DNA of 64,000 nt from Bradyrhizobium sp. WBOS07 (GCF_024585165.1 NZ_CP029008.1:2728001-2792000); one strand, 5' to 3'; shown: positions 45,399 through 55,064, counted from the first letter of the stretch. Notes: generated by a model from the letters alone, not told the origin. Numbers and translations: made by a program.

Positions 45399-46751
45399 AT
45401 GTTTCGCTCGCCGCTCGTCCGCCTGATTGGTCGACAGTTCGCCCGCTTCGCGGCGGCCGAGCAAGGCAATATCGCCATGATCTTCGCAATTGCCCTGGTC
45501 CCGGTGCTGAGCTTCATCGGGGCTGCCATAGACTACAGCCGCGCCGTCCAGGCCCGCACGTCCATGCAGGCGGCCCTCGACTCCGCGGCTCTGATGCTCT
45601 CCAAGGACCTGTCGAACGGCACGATCACCACGTCGCAGCTTGGCACGAAGGCGCAGGCCTATTTCAACGCTCTGTTTACGGCTACGTCCGCCCTGCCCTC
45701 GGTCAGCGTCGCGGCCACCTATACGCCCAGCACCAGCATGGGCTCGACGATCCAGCTCACCGGAGCTGGCACCTATACGACCACCTTCATGAAGATCGCC
45801 GGCTTTCCGACGCTCGACGTCGGCACCACGTCCACCAGCGCCTGGGGCAACGTCCGCATGCGCGTGGCCCTGGTGCTCGACAATACCGGCTCGATGGCCA
45901 GCGACGGCAAGATGGGGGCGATGCAGACGGCGGCGAAGAATCTGGTCGATCAACTCAGCGCGCTCGCCAAGAATCCGGGCGACGTCTACATCTCGATCGT
46001 TCCGTTCGCCAAGGACGTCAACGTCGGCGCCAGCAACTACAACAAGAGCTGGATTGATTTCACCGATTGGGATGCCGCCAACGGCAGCTGGAGCTGCGCG
46101 TCGGGCAATTCCAACAATTGCAACAAATGGAAATGGACGCCGGCGAACCGCGATACCTGGACCGGTTGCGTGGCCGATCGCGATCAGGACTACGACACCA
46201 AGAACACCACGCCGACGAGCGGCAATGTGGGCACGCAGTTCCCGGCCGAACAGTACTCCTACTGCAACACGGCCAGCTGGTCCTACCTGCAACCGATCAT
46301 GCCGTTGAGCTACGACTGGACCGCGCTCAAGGGCCGGATCGACGCCATGAAGCCCACGGGCAACACCAACCAGGGCATCGGCCTCGCCTGGGGGTGGATG
46401 ACGCTGTCGACCGGCGATCCCATGAACGCCCCGGCCAAGGATACCAACTACACCTACAAGGACGCCATCGTGCTGCTGTCCGACGGCCTCAATACGCAGA
46501 ACCGCTGGTATAACAACGCGGCGCAGATCGACGCGCGGCAGAAGAAGCTGTGCGACAACGCCAAGGCCCAGCCTTCCAACATCACGATCTACACGGTGCA
46601 GGTGAACACCGGCAGCGATCCGACCTCGAGCGTGCTGCAATATTGCGCCAGCGGGACCGACAAGTTCTACCTGGTCACGTCGGCCAGCCAGACCGCATCG
46701 GTGTTCAAGGACATCGGCACCTCGCTGTCCAAGCTGCGCGTGGCGCGCTGA
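45399..46751 (+). CDS. TadE/TadG-like protein with vWA domain
   Basis: A 450-residue protein with an N-terminal pilin-like membrane segment (AAEQGNIAMIFAIALVPVLSF, then IDYSRAVQARTSMQAALDSA), typical of TadE/TadG-type Flp pilus proteins. A vWA domain follows with an intact MIDAS start (LVLDNTGSM near 152). A Cys/Trp/Asn-rich insertion (about 210-290) may be surface-exposed and disulfide-linked. No other tad gene is nearby. Probably envelope-anchored with a periplasmic adhesive domain. Confidence 0.88.
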   Translation: MFRSPLVRLIGRQFARFAAAEQGNIAMIFAIALVPVLSFIGAAIDYSRAVQARTSMQAALDSAALMLSKDLSNGTITTSQLGTKAQAYFNALFTATSALPSVSVAATYTPSTSMGSTIQLTGAGTYTTTFMKIAGFPTLDVGTTSTSAWGNVRMRVALVLDNTGSMASDGKMGAMQTAAKNLVDQLSALAKNPGDVYISIVPFAKDVNVGASNYNKSWIDFTDWDAANGSWSCASGNSNNCNKWKWTPANRDTWTGCVADRDQDYDTKNTTPTSGNVGTQFPAEQYSYCNTASWSYLQPIMPLSYDWTALKGRIDAMKPTGNTNQGIGLAWGWMTLSTGDPMNAPAKDTNYTYKDAIVLLSDGLNTQNRWYNNAAQIDARQKKLCDNAKAQPSNITIYTVQVNTGSDPTSSVLQYCASGTDKFYLVTSASQTASVFKDIGTSLSKLRVAR

Positions 46752-46775
46752 CCGATTGGCCGCGCACAAACAAAA

Positions 46776-46798
46776 AGCCCGGCTGGATCAGCCGGGCT
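46776..46798. terminator. bidirectional hairpin terminator
   Basis: AGCCCGGCT-GGATC-AGCCGGGCT, a perfect 9-bp stem with A5 before and TTT after, between the convergent TadG-like and phasin genes. Confidence 0.9.
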
Positions 46799-46823
46799 TT
46801 CGATTCCAAGATGTCCTGAAGCG

Positions 46824-47162
46824 TTACTGGGCGGCCGGGGTGAACTTCGACACGATGGTCTCGACCGGCTTGAACGCCTGCTTGGCGAGGTCGCTGTAGA
46901 GGCCGGCGATCTTCTGCGATTCCGCAACGAAGGTCTCGTAGGCGGAACGGGCGAAATCGGTCTGCGCTTCCATGGCCTTGTCCAGCGACTTCACGCCGGA
47001 AAGCTTCTCGACGAAGGACTTGGTGTCTTCGAACGACTTCTTGGTGTAGTCGCCATAGGCACTGGCGATCGCCTGGAGGCCGTGCTGCACCGAGGTCGCG
47101 GAAGCAACGCACTGCTCGAATTGCTCTTTCCCGTAGCTCTGAAAGTCTTCAACCTTGAACAT
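46824..47162 (-). CDS. phasin family protein
   Basis: A 112-residue all-helical phasin that coats polyhydroxybutyrate granules. The family pattern is MFKVEDFQSYGKEQFEQCVAS... followed by AMEAQTDFARSAYETFVAESQK. ATG 47162 (AAGGA about 8 nt upstream) is chosen over longer frames. Two TGC-N3-GCA-type repeats lie about 65-105 nt upstream, which suggests control by the PHB regulator PhaR. Confidence 0.92.
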   Translation of the reverse strand: MFKVEDFQSYGKEQFEQCVASATSVQHGLQAIASAYGDYTKKSFEDTKSFVEKLSGVKSLDKAMEAQTDFARSAYETFVAESQKIAGLYSDLAKQAFKPVETIVSKFTPAAQ

Positions 47163-47224
47163 TCCGGAATCCTTTTCCCTGGCTTTCGTCGGAAGCCTCG
47201 GCTCCCTGACTCTGCTCATAATTA

Positions 47225-47268
47225 GTGCAACGCACAAATAAGTCAAGAATATTTGTGCGTCGCACAAA
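47225..47268 (-). promoter_or_regulatory. duplicated GTGCNNCGCACAAA operator upstream of phasin
   Basis: Two direct copies: GTGCAACGCACAAA at 47225-47238 and GTGCGTCGCACAAA at 47255-47268, 30 bp apart. The second extends to the perfect palindrome TTTGTGCG-T-CGCACAAA (47252-47268). The repeats fit a TGC-N3-GCA regulator such as PhaR. The rest of the 387-nt gap (47163-47549) shows no gene. Confidence 0.65.
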
Positions 47269-47549
47269 ATTTGGCGTCATTCGCGCAAATTCCCGGGGTT
47301 TCCCGCAAGGTTTCCTTAAGCTTTTGGAAACCGCGGCCCCCTACCCTGATTCCCGGACGTGGTCAGCTTCCGAAGACGGTCGAAAGCCGTTTGAGAACAT
47401 CACCTTAGCCAGAATAGCGGCTCAGGTCCAACGTCCCCCGCGGCGAACACCAGCGGAGGGACAGCCTGAGCAGGTAGTGATCCCGGGTCCGTTGGGCACA
47501 ATTTCGCCTCACGAGCCGGTGATCTAGTCAGAAACGGGGACGGGGTTCC

Positions 47550-49412
47550 ATGCTTCGTAAAAACTTGTCTGCCTCGCGCTTGGCGCGGGTTGGCGTTTTT
47601 GGGCTTCTCACCATCACCAGCGCGGTCATCTTCACCATCGATGCCGCCGAGGCACGGCGCCATCGCCGGCACTACGTGCACCATCGGGTGCAGCGCGATG
47701 TATCCGAGAGCTCCAGCTCCAAATTCGCCTCCATCATCGTCGACGGCAATTCCGGTGCGGTGCTGCAGGCAACCAGCCCCGACGCAATCCGCCATCCCGC
47801 CTCGCTGACCAAGATCATGACGCTCTATCTTCTGTTCGAGCGCCTCGAGTCCGGCAAGATGAAGCTCGACACCGAGATGCCGGTGTCCAAGCACGCGGCC
47901 GACCAGGATCCGACCAAGCTGAACCTGCGTGCCGGCCAGACCATTCGTGTCGAGGACGCGATCAAGGGTCTCGTCACCCGCTCCGCCAACGACGCCGCGG
48001 TGGTGATCGCGGAAGCGATCGCCGGCGACGAGGACGACTTCGCCCAGATGATGACGCGCAAGGCGCGCGCGCTCGGCATGTCCAAGACGGTGTACCGCAA
48101 CGCCAACGGCCTTCCCAACGACGAGCAGGTCACGACCGCGCGCGATCAAGCCACGCTCGGCCGTGCCATCCAGGAGCGCTTCCCGCGCTATTATCGCTAT
48201 TTCGCGACCTCCACGTTCAACTGGCGTGGACAGTCGATCCGCAATCACAATCACCTGCTCGGCAGCGTCGAGGGCGTGGACGGCATCAAGACCGGCTACA
48301 CCCGCGCCTCCGGCTTCAACCTCGTCAGCTCGATGCGCCGCGGCAACCGCCATCTGATCGGCGTCGTGCTGGGCGGCCGCAGCGGCGGCTCGCGCGATGC
48401 CATCATGCGCAACCTGCTCGCGGAGAATCTCGAGAAGGGTGCGACGGTCCACACCGTTGCCGCGGTCACCGAGCGCAACGGTGCCGACACCGCGACCGCT
48501 GTTGCCGCCGCTTCGGATATGCAGCCGGCGCGTCCCGCACTGCCGGTCCAGGCAGCGGCCCCTGCTCCCGAGCCTGCGCCGTCTCGTCTCGCTGCCCGCC
48601 TCGCGACGCTGGCCGCCGCGACGGCCGCGGTGCCGCCGGCTCCGACCAGGCCGGAAACCAGCAAGCCTGAGGTTCGGCCGACGGAATCCAGGGTCGAGCC
48701 CGCGCCGCTCACCAATGGCGTGATCTCGAGCCAGCCGCTCTCCATCATTCCCGGCTCGTCCGAGCCGATGAAGCCGGTCCGGGTCAAGACGGTTCAGGTC
48801 AAGGCCGGCCCGGTGAAGGTCGCCTCCGCCGCCCCAGCCCCGGTCCAGGTTGGCCCGCCCGTCACCAATGCCATTCCGTCCCGCTCCGACGTCGCGGAAA
48901 CCTCCGGCGCCGTCGTCGCCCGGGCCGACCTCATCAACAAGCCCGAGCTCGCCAGCCAACCGGAGGCGCCGAAGGCCGAGATCGCCCGCACCGAGCTGCC
49001 GCGGCAGCCGGCCGGCTTCGGCACCGGCAACGGGATCCTCGGCGTGCTGCCGGCTGCAACGGCCGCCGCGCACGCCCATACCCCTGCCCCTGCCGCTCCG
49101 AAGCTCGCCTCGGCCGAACCGATGCCGGTCCAGATGAGCGCCACCACCAAGCCTGCCGTCACCCACAGCGGCTGGATCGTCCAGGTCGGCGCGCTCGAGA
49201 GCGAGAACGAAGCCCAGCAGCGTATCGACGCCGCGCGCAGCTCGGCTCGCGGCCTGCTCAGCAAGGCCGATCCGTTCACCGAGCCCGTCGTCGCCAAGGA
49301 CAATCGCAAGCTCTACCGCGCCCGTTTTGCTGGGCTCGAGCGCGACCAGGCCGAGGCGGTCTGCCGCACCCTGAAGCGCGCCGAGATTTCCTGCATCACC
49401 GTCCGCAACTGA
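47550..49412 (+). CDS. D-alanyl-D-alanine carboxypeptidase with C-terminal SPOR domain
   Basis: A periplasmic low-molecular-weight penicillin-binding protein (620 residues; family S11). N-terminal hydrophobic signal/anchor, then the penicillin-binding motifs: S85-x-x-K88 in ASLTK, S145-A-N147 and K247-T-G249. A long Ala/Pro/Val-rich linker (about 315-530) leads to a SPOR domain (HSGWIVQVGALESENEAQQ to the end) that would target it to septal, denuded peptidoglycan. Confidence 0.95.
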   Translation: MLRKNLSASRLARVGVFGLLTITSAVIFTIDAAEARRHRRHYVHHRVQRDVSESSSSKFASIIVDGNSGAVLQATSPDAIRHPASLTKIMTLYLLFERLESGKMKLDTEMPVSKHAADQDPTKLNLRAGQTIRVEDAIKGLVTRSANDAAVVIAEAIAGDEDDFAQMMTRKARALGMSKTVYRNANGLPNDEQVTTARDQATLGRAIQERFPRYYRYFATSTFNWRGQSIRNHNHLLGSVEGVDGIKTGYTRASGFNLVSSMRRGNRHLIGVVLGGRSGGSRDAIMRNLLAENLEKGATVHTVAAVTERNGADTATAVAAASDMQPARPALPVQAAAPAPEPAPSRLAARLATLAAATAAVPPAPTRPETSKPEVRPTESRVEPAPLTNGVISSQPLSIIPGSSEPMKPVRVKTVQVKAGPVKVASAAPAPVQVGPPVTNAIPSRSDVAETSGAVVARADLINKPELASQPEAPKAEIARTELPRQPAGFGTGNGILGVLPAATAAAHAHTPAPAAPKLASAEPMPVQMSATTKPAVTHSGWIVQVGALESENEAQQRIDAARSSARGLLSKADPFTEPVVAKDNRKLYRARFAGLERDQAEAVCRTLKRAEISCITVRN

Positions 49413-49433
49413 TCTCGCTTCCCGTTCCAGACG

Positions 49434-49467
49434 AAATGCCCGCGCCTTGCGCGGGCATTTTCGTTTT
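49434..49467 (+). terminator. terminator of the carboxypeptidase gene
   Basis: AAATGCCCGCGC-CTT-GCGCGGGCATTT, a perfect 12-bp stem followed by TCGTTTT, starting 21 nt after the stop. The following ~190 nt to 49659 show nothing I can name. Confidence 0.92.
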
Positions 49468-49659
49468 GGGGACGCGTTCGTGATGCGGAGACGGTGGCGC
49501 GATCGCGACGAGGCCGTTCCGCGACAACCTCTCGTCAAGAATTTACGGTTAAAACTTTGCTCAAGGGATCGACCACGCCGGAATGGCGGGCATCGGGGCG
49601 ACGGCAAACGGAGCAAGCGGAGCTCACACGGTACGGGCGTTTGTGGCGTGGTGCCGGAG

Positions 49660-50388
49660 TTAGCCGTTATGCGTACGAAGCAGAGTATCCTTGGCCTCGT
49701 TTACCCGGGCAGCGAGATAGTTCGAGCCCCCCTGGTCGGGATGGAGTTTCTTCATCAGGGACTTGTGCGCCCGGGTGATGTCGTCACGCCCCGCGCCCGG
49801 CTGCAGGCCAAGGATCTGATAGGCCTCCTCCGCCGTCATTTTGCCGCTCGCCGCCGTGCGGCGCTGCCCCCCTGCCGCATCGCCCTGCGCGTTCTGACGC
49901 CAAGCGGGAAACCGGCGGTCCAGATAGCTTTCAAGTAAGGCCACGCTCTCGGCGTCGAAGGTCGGGACCATCGCCAGCAGGCTCGCAAGATCGAACTCGC
50001 CGAGATCGCGCCCGGCGTGAGGCCCGGCCACGATCTGTCCGCCGAGCTGGCCGGAATCGTGATCGAGCCGCATATCCAGAAATTGCGAGCGCACGCGCGA
50101 GGTCTGCCCTGATGAGGGCGTGGCACCGCCGCCGCCGAACAGCCCGCCGATATTGCCGAAGCCGGTGTTTGCCAGCGGGGTCCAGCCCAATAGCCCGGCG
50201 CCGAAAATCCCCAGCGGAATCGCCACCGCCAGCTCGCCGCGCAGGCCCGTGAACGCAGCGACCGCCAGCGCCAGCACGCCGCCGCCAAATCTGACGGCGC
50301 GCGCCAGCACCGCCGGGTTGGCGGCGCGGAACATCTGGAGCAGCAGGTAGAGCGTGATAACGGCGACAGCGCCGGCGAGCAGAGTCAT
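49660..50388 (-). CDS. membrane-anchored J-domain protein
   Basis: A 242-residue protein. Two N-terminal hydrophobic segments (LLAGAVAVITLYLLLQMF and the region around VLALAVAAFTG / AVAIPLGIFGAGLLGW) are followed by a linker and a C-terminal J-domain: AEEAYQILGLQPGAGRDDI and the HPD in LHPDQGGS. The fold resembles TIM14/Pam18- and DjlA-type co-chaperones that recruit DnaK at the membrane. It lies 69 nt downstream of the vWA gene on the same strand. Confidence 0.88.
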   Translation of the reverse strand: MTLLAGAVAVITLYLLLQMFRAANPAVLARAVRFGGGVLALAVAAFTGLRGELAVAIPLGIFGAGLLGWTPLANTGFGNIGGLFGGGGATPSSGQTSRVRSQFLDMRLDHDSGQLGGQIVAGPHAGRDLGEFDLASLLAMVPTFDAESVALLESYLDRRFPAWRQNAQGDAAGGQRRTAASGKMTAEEAYQILGLQPGAGRDDITRAHKSLMKKLHPDQGGSNYLAARVNEAKDTLLRTHNG

Positions 50389-50457
50389 GGCCGGAATATA
50401 GTCGCCCTCGCGGCAAAATGCATGGCGCACGCCACCACGAGCCGGACAGCTGAACGC

Positions 50458-51207
50458 CTATTTCATCTGACTGATCAGCCTGGCCGCGCCGCTTGCGGAC
50501 GCCGCCAATCGCAACAAGGCCTCGCGGCCGCCGGCGGCATAGGCCGCGGCTGCCCGCAGCAGCTCGCGCAACTGCGCCGCCGCGCCCGGATCGAACCGGC
50601 ACCAGGCACCGCCGGTCAGGCGCGCGATCTCGCGAAAGGCCTGTTCGGCGACCGCGTCATGACCTTCCTGAAACACGAACACGGGCACCTTGAGCATGCC
50701 GAGCTCGCCGGCCTTGGCGCAGAGCTCGTCGACGTTCTCCTCCATGGCATCGCCGACGAAGACGACGGCCCGCACGCCCGACGCGATCGCTTCGCGTCGC
50801 ACCTCCGTCAGCACCTTGCCGATCTGGGTATCGCCGCCGCGGCAATCGATCCTGCTCATCAACGCCGCAAGCCTGGCGCTGTCGGAGATCCAGCCCGTGG
50901 CGCGGCACTCGTTCAGGCCGCGATAATAGATCAGCCGGATATCGAGACTGCCGAGCGCGGCAGTCTCGCGAAACATGTCGGCCTGGAGCGCGCAGGCCAT
51001 GTCCCAGGTAGGCTGCCGGCTCATCGTCGCATCCAACGCGAAGATCAGCCGCCCCTTCGCGCCCGGCGCATGAGGTGACAGCGCCCGCGCCTTGGCGATG
51101 AAAGCGGCGATATCATCCGCGGTCGACGTTCCGGCTCGCGGCAGCGCGCCGCCGGCGTCTGCCGAGACGGCATCGCCGCCGCGCGGCTTGATGGGTTCGC
51201 CCGACAT
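50458..51207 (-). CDS. cytosolic vWA domain protein
   Basis: A 249-residue von Willebrand A protein. The MIDAS is intact: D-x-T-x-S in FALDATMSRQP, Thr in RGGDTQIGK and Asp in VVFVGDAMEEN. No signal peptide or membrane segment. The C-terminus is Ala/Leu/Arg-rich helix. Located directly upstream of the J-domain gene, which suggests joint function, perhaps in protein assembly. Resemblance to TerY-type vWA proteins is loose. ATG 51207 is chosen over 51267. Confidence 0.85.
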   Translation of the reverse strand: MSGEPIKPRGGDAVSADAGGALPRAGTSTADDIAAFIAKARALSPHAPGAKGRLIFALDATMSRQPTWDMACALQADMFRETAALGSLDIRLIYYRGLNECRATGWISDSARLAALMSRIDCRGGDTQIGKVLTEVRREAIASGVRAVVFVGDAMEENVDELCAKAGELGMLKVPVFVFQEGHDAVAEQAFREIARLTGGAWCRFDPGAAAQLRELLRAAAAYAAGGREALLRLAASASGAARLISQMK

Positions 51208-51268
51208 CCCTTGACCCTTGCGTGGACAATTAATGTGGTCAGCGGGGGCGGCCCGGTCAATGTGCAAA

Positions 51269-51295
51269 GCCCCCGCGGACGGAGCCGGCGGGGGC
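51269..51295 (-). terminator. hairpin downstream of the alpha/beta hydrolase gene
   Basis: GCCCCCGC...GCGGGGGC with an 11-nt loop; read on the minus strand it is followed by TTTG. It separates the hydrolase gene from the vWA gene. Confidence 0.65.
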
Positions 51296-51329
51296 CTTGC
51301 GAATGCGGCGGACGATGAGCGCTAGCGCA

Positions 51330-52190
51330 TCAGCTCTTGGCAGGCGCCATCAGCGCGACCGGACCAGGCTCGAGCACATTGGGCGGCGAGGATTGCGTAT
51401 CGACCGGCGCAATCTCGCTATCGGTCGCACTCAGGAATTTGTCGAGCATGCTCTGGATCGAGCTCTTGGCGACATCCGGACCAGTGTCGCGCATGTCGTT
51501 ATGCTGGAATTCGGTCTTCACGACCTGAATGCCTGCCTTCTCGCACTCCTCGTCGGTCGGGATCACGCCCGCATCGGCCTTGAACTGCGGATCCTGTGAG
51601 CGGAACGAGAGGATCTTGAACTTGCCGGCGGTGACGAAGGGCACGCGCAGATTGTCGAGCGTGACGACCTTCTTGACCTCATCCGGATAGTGCTTGGCGA
51701 AGTACATCGTGATGTCGCCGCCCATGGAGTGACCGACCATCGTCACCTTGGCATAGTCGGCATTGGGCTGAACCTTCTTCAACTCCTGCATGGCGTGATG
51801 GATGTTGGCAACGCCGCGCAGGATCTGCGGCAGCCGGCCGACATAGAGTTCACCGGGCTTGGTGACCATCGGAGGATCGGTCGGCAAATCATGCTGCGGG
51901 CTGACGACCATGTAGCCGCGCGCAGCGAAGATGTTGGCGAGGAAGCCATACTCGGTGTTCTTGACCGTATTGCCGTGGTTGATCACCGCGACCGGCAGCG
52001 TGATCATGCCGGCATTGGCCTGCATTTCCTTGTCGCGGCGCACCGCGATCTGGACGGGCACCGGGCGGTTGTCGCGCGAGGCGTCGTAGAAGGTGATGGT
52101 CTCGTGCTTGATCGCCCACTTGCTCGCCGTGAAATAGGCGATGCCGCAGAGGGCACTGACCGACACCAGAACGGCAATTCCACGCTTCAT
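51330..52190 (-). CDS. alpha/beta hydrolase, membrane-anchored
   Basis: A 286-residue alpha/beta hydrolase with an N-terminal signal or anchor (GIAVLVSVSALCGIAYFTAS). The nucleophile elbow is VGHSMGGD, the catalytic Asp is not assigned and the likely His is in FQHNDMRD. Preceding strand VAVINHGN supplies the oxyanion region. It acts in the periplasm or at the membrane face. The C-terminus is Pro/Ala-rich. Substrate unknown; esterase is the default call. Confidence 0.85.
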   Translation of the reverse strand: MKRGIAVLVSVSALCGIAYFTASKWAIKHETITFYDASRDNRPVPVQIAVRRDKEMQANAGMITLPVAVINHGNTVKNTEYGFLANIFAARGYMVVSPQHDLPTDPPMVTKPGELYVGRLPQILRGVANIHHAMQELKKVQPNADYAKVTMVGHSMGGDITMYFAKHYPDEVKKVVTLDNLRVPFVTAGKFKILSFRSQDPQFKADAGVIPTDEECEKAGIQVVKTEFQHNDMRDTGPDVAKSSIQSMLDKFLSATDSEIAPVDTQSSPPNVLEPGPVALMAPAKS

Positions 52191-52455
52191 TTTCGTCCTC
52201 AGCCTCAGGCGCTTGTGGCCTGAATCCCTGTTGAAAATCGTGTTGTCCGGGGCTCTCCGTCCCCTCGTCGCCTATCGCTAATATATGTCACAGGCGCGTG
52301 ACAGGAAGGCCAAATATTGTGAACCGGCAGCCCTTTCGTTGTGCGGCGCACATGTTTTCTGAGCACCTGTATCCAGCGACCACATCGGACGCAGCTCACC
52401 ATCCGACGCAGCCGGTATTGGTCGGGTTCAATTTCACGGTAAACGTCAAATAAAA

Positions 52456-52470
52456 ACGGCCGAACGCCGT
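52456..52470 (-). terminator. possible mipZ terminator
   Basis: On the minus strand ACGGC-GTTCG-GCCGT followed by TTTTATTT, 57 nt past the mipZ stop. The stem is only 5 bp. The remaining gap (52191-52526) also holds TGTCAC...GTGACA near 52288 and no gene. Confidence 0.45.
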
Positions 52471-52526
52471 GACAGTTCCAGGAGGAACCCGGCGGTCAGA
52501 TCAGTCGAAAGTAGCGATATACCGCC

Positions 52527-53450
52527 TCAGGCGCCGAGGATGTCGTGGACCTCAAGCGGCTTGTCGATCTGGTTGAACCATTCGGCCCGGTTGGCGGCGC
52601 GGCGGCGGCCGCGCTCGTCGAGCGGCAGCTTGAGCTGACGCAGCAGGCTCGTCACCTCTTCCCGAGCGGTGAGATGGCCGAGATTGGGCCGCATGCCGAG
52701 CGTGGCCTCGTCGATCTCGTCGAGGGCGGTCAGGCCGCGCGGGAAGAATTCGCGATAGACGACGCGCTCGGCGAAGCCGTCGACGTAGCGGAAGCCGAGC
52801 CGCAGCGACAGGTCCTTCAGCCCCTCGGCGACCAGCTGCTTGTTGCGGGAGCCGAGCATCGACAGGCGGTTGCGCACGACGATCCAGTCGGTGGTCGAGC
52901 CGTCGAGCTGGCGGCGCTTGCGCCGGACGTCGCGCACCATCTCGGCATAGTGGCTCTCGCCGGTCACCGCGTAGCTGGCGGGATCGACGGTGCCGAGCAC
53001 GTCGAAATCGAGGAAGCTGTCGTTGATCGGCGTGACCAGCGTGTCGGCCATCGAATGCGCAAGCCGCATCAGGTAGCTGTCGGTGCCCGGCGTATCGATG
53101 ACGATGAAGTCGAAACTGCTCTCGACCGCCGAGACCGCCTCCATGAACTGCTGGAACTCGGAATTCTCGTTGTCGGCGATCTGCATGGTCTCGCCGAGCT
53201 TGATGCAGCGATGCACCGGCAGTTCGAGGTCGAGCTTGGTGCGGCGGGCCCAGGCGGCGCGGTTGTTGATGTAGTGGGTGAAGCTCTGCTGACGGCAGTC
53301 GAGATCGATGGTGGCGACGCGCTGGCCGGCTTTCAGGAGCGCAACGGCGATGTGCAGGGCGGTGGTCGACTTGCCGGAGCCGCCCTTCTCGTTGCCGAGC
53401 ACGACCACATGCGCCGAGCCGGATTGGCCTTGGCTAGCCTGCACAAGCAT
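52527..53450 (-). CDS. mipZ: division-plane positioning ATPase MipZ
   Basis: A ParA-type ATPase (307 residues) that forms a bipolar gradient through ParB and inhibits FtsZ away from midcell. It has the deviant Walker A KGGSGKST (residues 22-29), Walker A' in ATIDLDCRQQ and Walker B in FIVIDTPGTD. MipZ-specific stretches include FTHYINNRAAW and AERVVYREFFPRGLTALD. GAGG 6 nt before ATG 53450 fixes the start. Divergent from panC across 283 nt. Confidence 0.96.
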   Translation of the reverse strand: MLVQASQGQSGSAHVVVLGNEKGGSGKSTTALHIAVALLKAGQRVATIDLDCRQQSFTHYINNRAAWARRTKLDLELPVHRCIKLGETMQIADNENSEFQQFMEAVSAVESSFDFIVIDTPGTDSYLMRLAHSMADTLVTPINDSFLDFDVLGTVDPASYAVTGESHYAEMVRDVRRKRRQLDGSTTDWIVVRNRLSMLGSRNKQLVAEGLKDLSLRLGFRYVDGFAERVVYREFFPRGLTALDEIDEATLGMRPNLGHLTAREEVTSLLRQLKLPLDERGRRRAANRAEWFNQIDKPLEVHDILGA

Positions 53451-53733
53451 GGCGATCCTCAACACTCCTGATGAATATCTTCGAGTTGGCCGCGTCTGCG
53501 GTCAAGTGAAATGCGTGACAGGTCTTGCAAATCGTATTGCGCCGTTCTTCATCACGAATGGCGGCGCCAATCTTCGTCTGTGATCCAGCCCACAATGTCG
53601 CGATGTCATGCGCGGCCTTGCGCGGGATGCTGTGCCGCATCCGGGTGCATGGCGTCCATGATCGCCGCTTGTTAAGGTTAGCCGCACCGGGCGCAGATCG
53701 CGCCGCGCCGATTCCCAACCCTGCCGAGTCCTG

Positions 53734-54585
53734 ATGTCATCAAGCCCCTTGATCGCCCGCACGGTCCCGACCTTGCGCCGCGCCGCCGACAATCTTCGCA
53801 AGCGAAAGGCCACGATCGCGCTGGTCCCGACCATGGGGGCGCTCCATGACGGGCATGTGTCCCTCGTCCGCCTCGCCAAGCGGCGCGCCAGCCGCGTCGT
53901 GGTCTCGATCTTCGTCAACCCGACCCAGTTCGCGCCTACCGAGGATTTCGGTGCCTATCCGCGCACCTGGAAAGCCGACATCGCCAAGCTCGCGGCCGAG
54001 GACGTCGACATCGTCTGGCATCCGGACGTCAAGGCGATGTATCCGGAGGGTTTCGCCACCCGCATCGTGCCGGAGGGGCCGGCCCTCGCCGGGCTCGAGG
54101 ATCGCTTCCGCCCGCATTTCTTCGGCGGCGTCGCCACCGTGGTCGGCAAGCTGTTCACGCAAGTCCGGCCGGACTTCGCGATCTTCGGCGAAAAGGACTT
54201 TCAGCAGCTGCGGGTGGTGACGCAGATGGCGCGCGACCTCGACCTCGGCGTCAAGGTGATCGGTTCGCGCACCGTGCGCGAGCGCGACGGGCTCGCGATG
54301 TCCTCGCGCAACGTCTACCTGTCGCCCGAGGAGCGGCAGACCGCCCCCATCCTCTACCGGGCCATGAAGGAGAGCGCGCGGCGGATCAAGGCCGGCGATG
54401 CCATCGCCCCTGCGATGGCCGGCGGCGCCGAGATGATCGAGGCGGCGGGCTTTGCGCTGGACTATTACGAGGTCCGCCATGCCGAGACGCTGGCGGAGGT
54501 GGCCTCGCGCAAGGACGGCCCGTTGCGGATCCTGGTCGCGGCCAAGCTCGGCAGCACCCGGCTGATCGACAATATAGCCGTTTAG
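53734..54585 (+). CDS. panC: pantothenate synthetase
   Basis: PanC joins pantoate and beta-alanine with ATP to make pantothenate for CoA (283 residues, usual length). Motifs: [30 protein letters not shown] and the KMSKS-like [13 protein letters not shown]. panB is not adjacent. The stop overlaps the convergent DUF1489 stop by 4 nt. Confidence 0.97.
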   Translation: MSSSPLIARTVPTLRRAADNLRKRKATIALVPTMGALHDGHVSLVRLAKRRASRVVVSIFVNPTQFAPTEDFGAYPRTWKADIAKLAAEDVDIVWHPDVKAMYPEGFATRIVPEGPALAGLEDRFRPHFFGGVATVVGKLFTQVRPDFAIFGEKDFQQLRVVTQMARDLDLGVKVIGSRTVRERDGLAMSSRNVYLSPEERQTAPILYRAMKESARRIKAGDAIAPAMAGGAEMIEAAGFALDYYEVRHAETLAEVASRKDGPLRILVAAKLGSTRLIDNIAV

Positions 54586-55022
54586 AGCAGCCCCAGATCA
54601 CGCAATTCGCGCCGCATCGGCTCCGGCATCGCCGCGATCGAGCCGGCGGCGGACCTGCCGAGATCGGGCGGCACGGCATCCTCCGTGAAATAGCGCCAGC
54701 CCTGGAACGGGCGCATCGGCCGCGGCGACACCGAGATCACCTTCGGCTGCATCACGATGCGGCAGCGCCCGATGCCGTCCTTGTCGCGGAACGGCTCGAT
54801 GCCGATGATCTTTTCCCGCGCGGCGATCTCGCCCTTGATCACCCAGTACAGCGACCCGCCGGCGAGGATCTCGGCGTCGCGCTTGGGGACCATGCGGGTG
54901 ATGTGGACGTGACGTTGCGGCAGACCCTTCTTCTTGGCGGTCTGCATCCGTTCGGCGATCCACTCCTTCAATTCCTTGACGGAGTCGCAGCCGACGGCGA
55001 GCTTGATCAGATGTAACGGCAT
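54582..55022 (-). CDS. DUF1489 family protein
   Basis: A 146-residue protein of the alphaproteobacterial DUF1489 family: [29 protein letters not shown] [24 protein letters not shown] and RPFQGWRYF. Basic and soluble; function unknown. Its convergent, overlapping position with panC is common but uninformative. Confidence 0.9.
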   Translation of the reverse strand: MPLHLIKLAVGCDSVKELKEWIAERMQTAKKKGLPQRHVHITRMVPKRDAEILAGGSLYWVIKGEIAAREKIIGIEPFRDKDGIGRCRIVMQPKVISVSPRPMRPFQGWRYFTEDAVPPDLGRSAAGSIAAMPEPMRRELRDLGLL

Positions 55023-55064
55023 GGCCCAGCATTAGCCGGGCAGCACCGCATTGGGAATGCCGAA

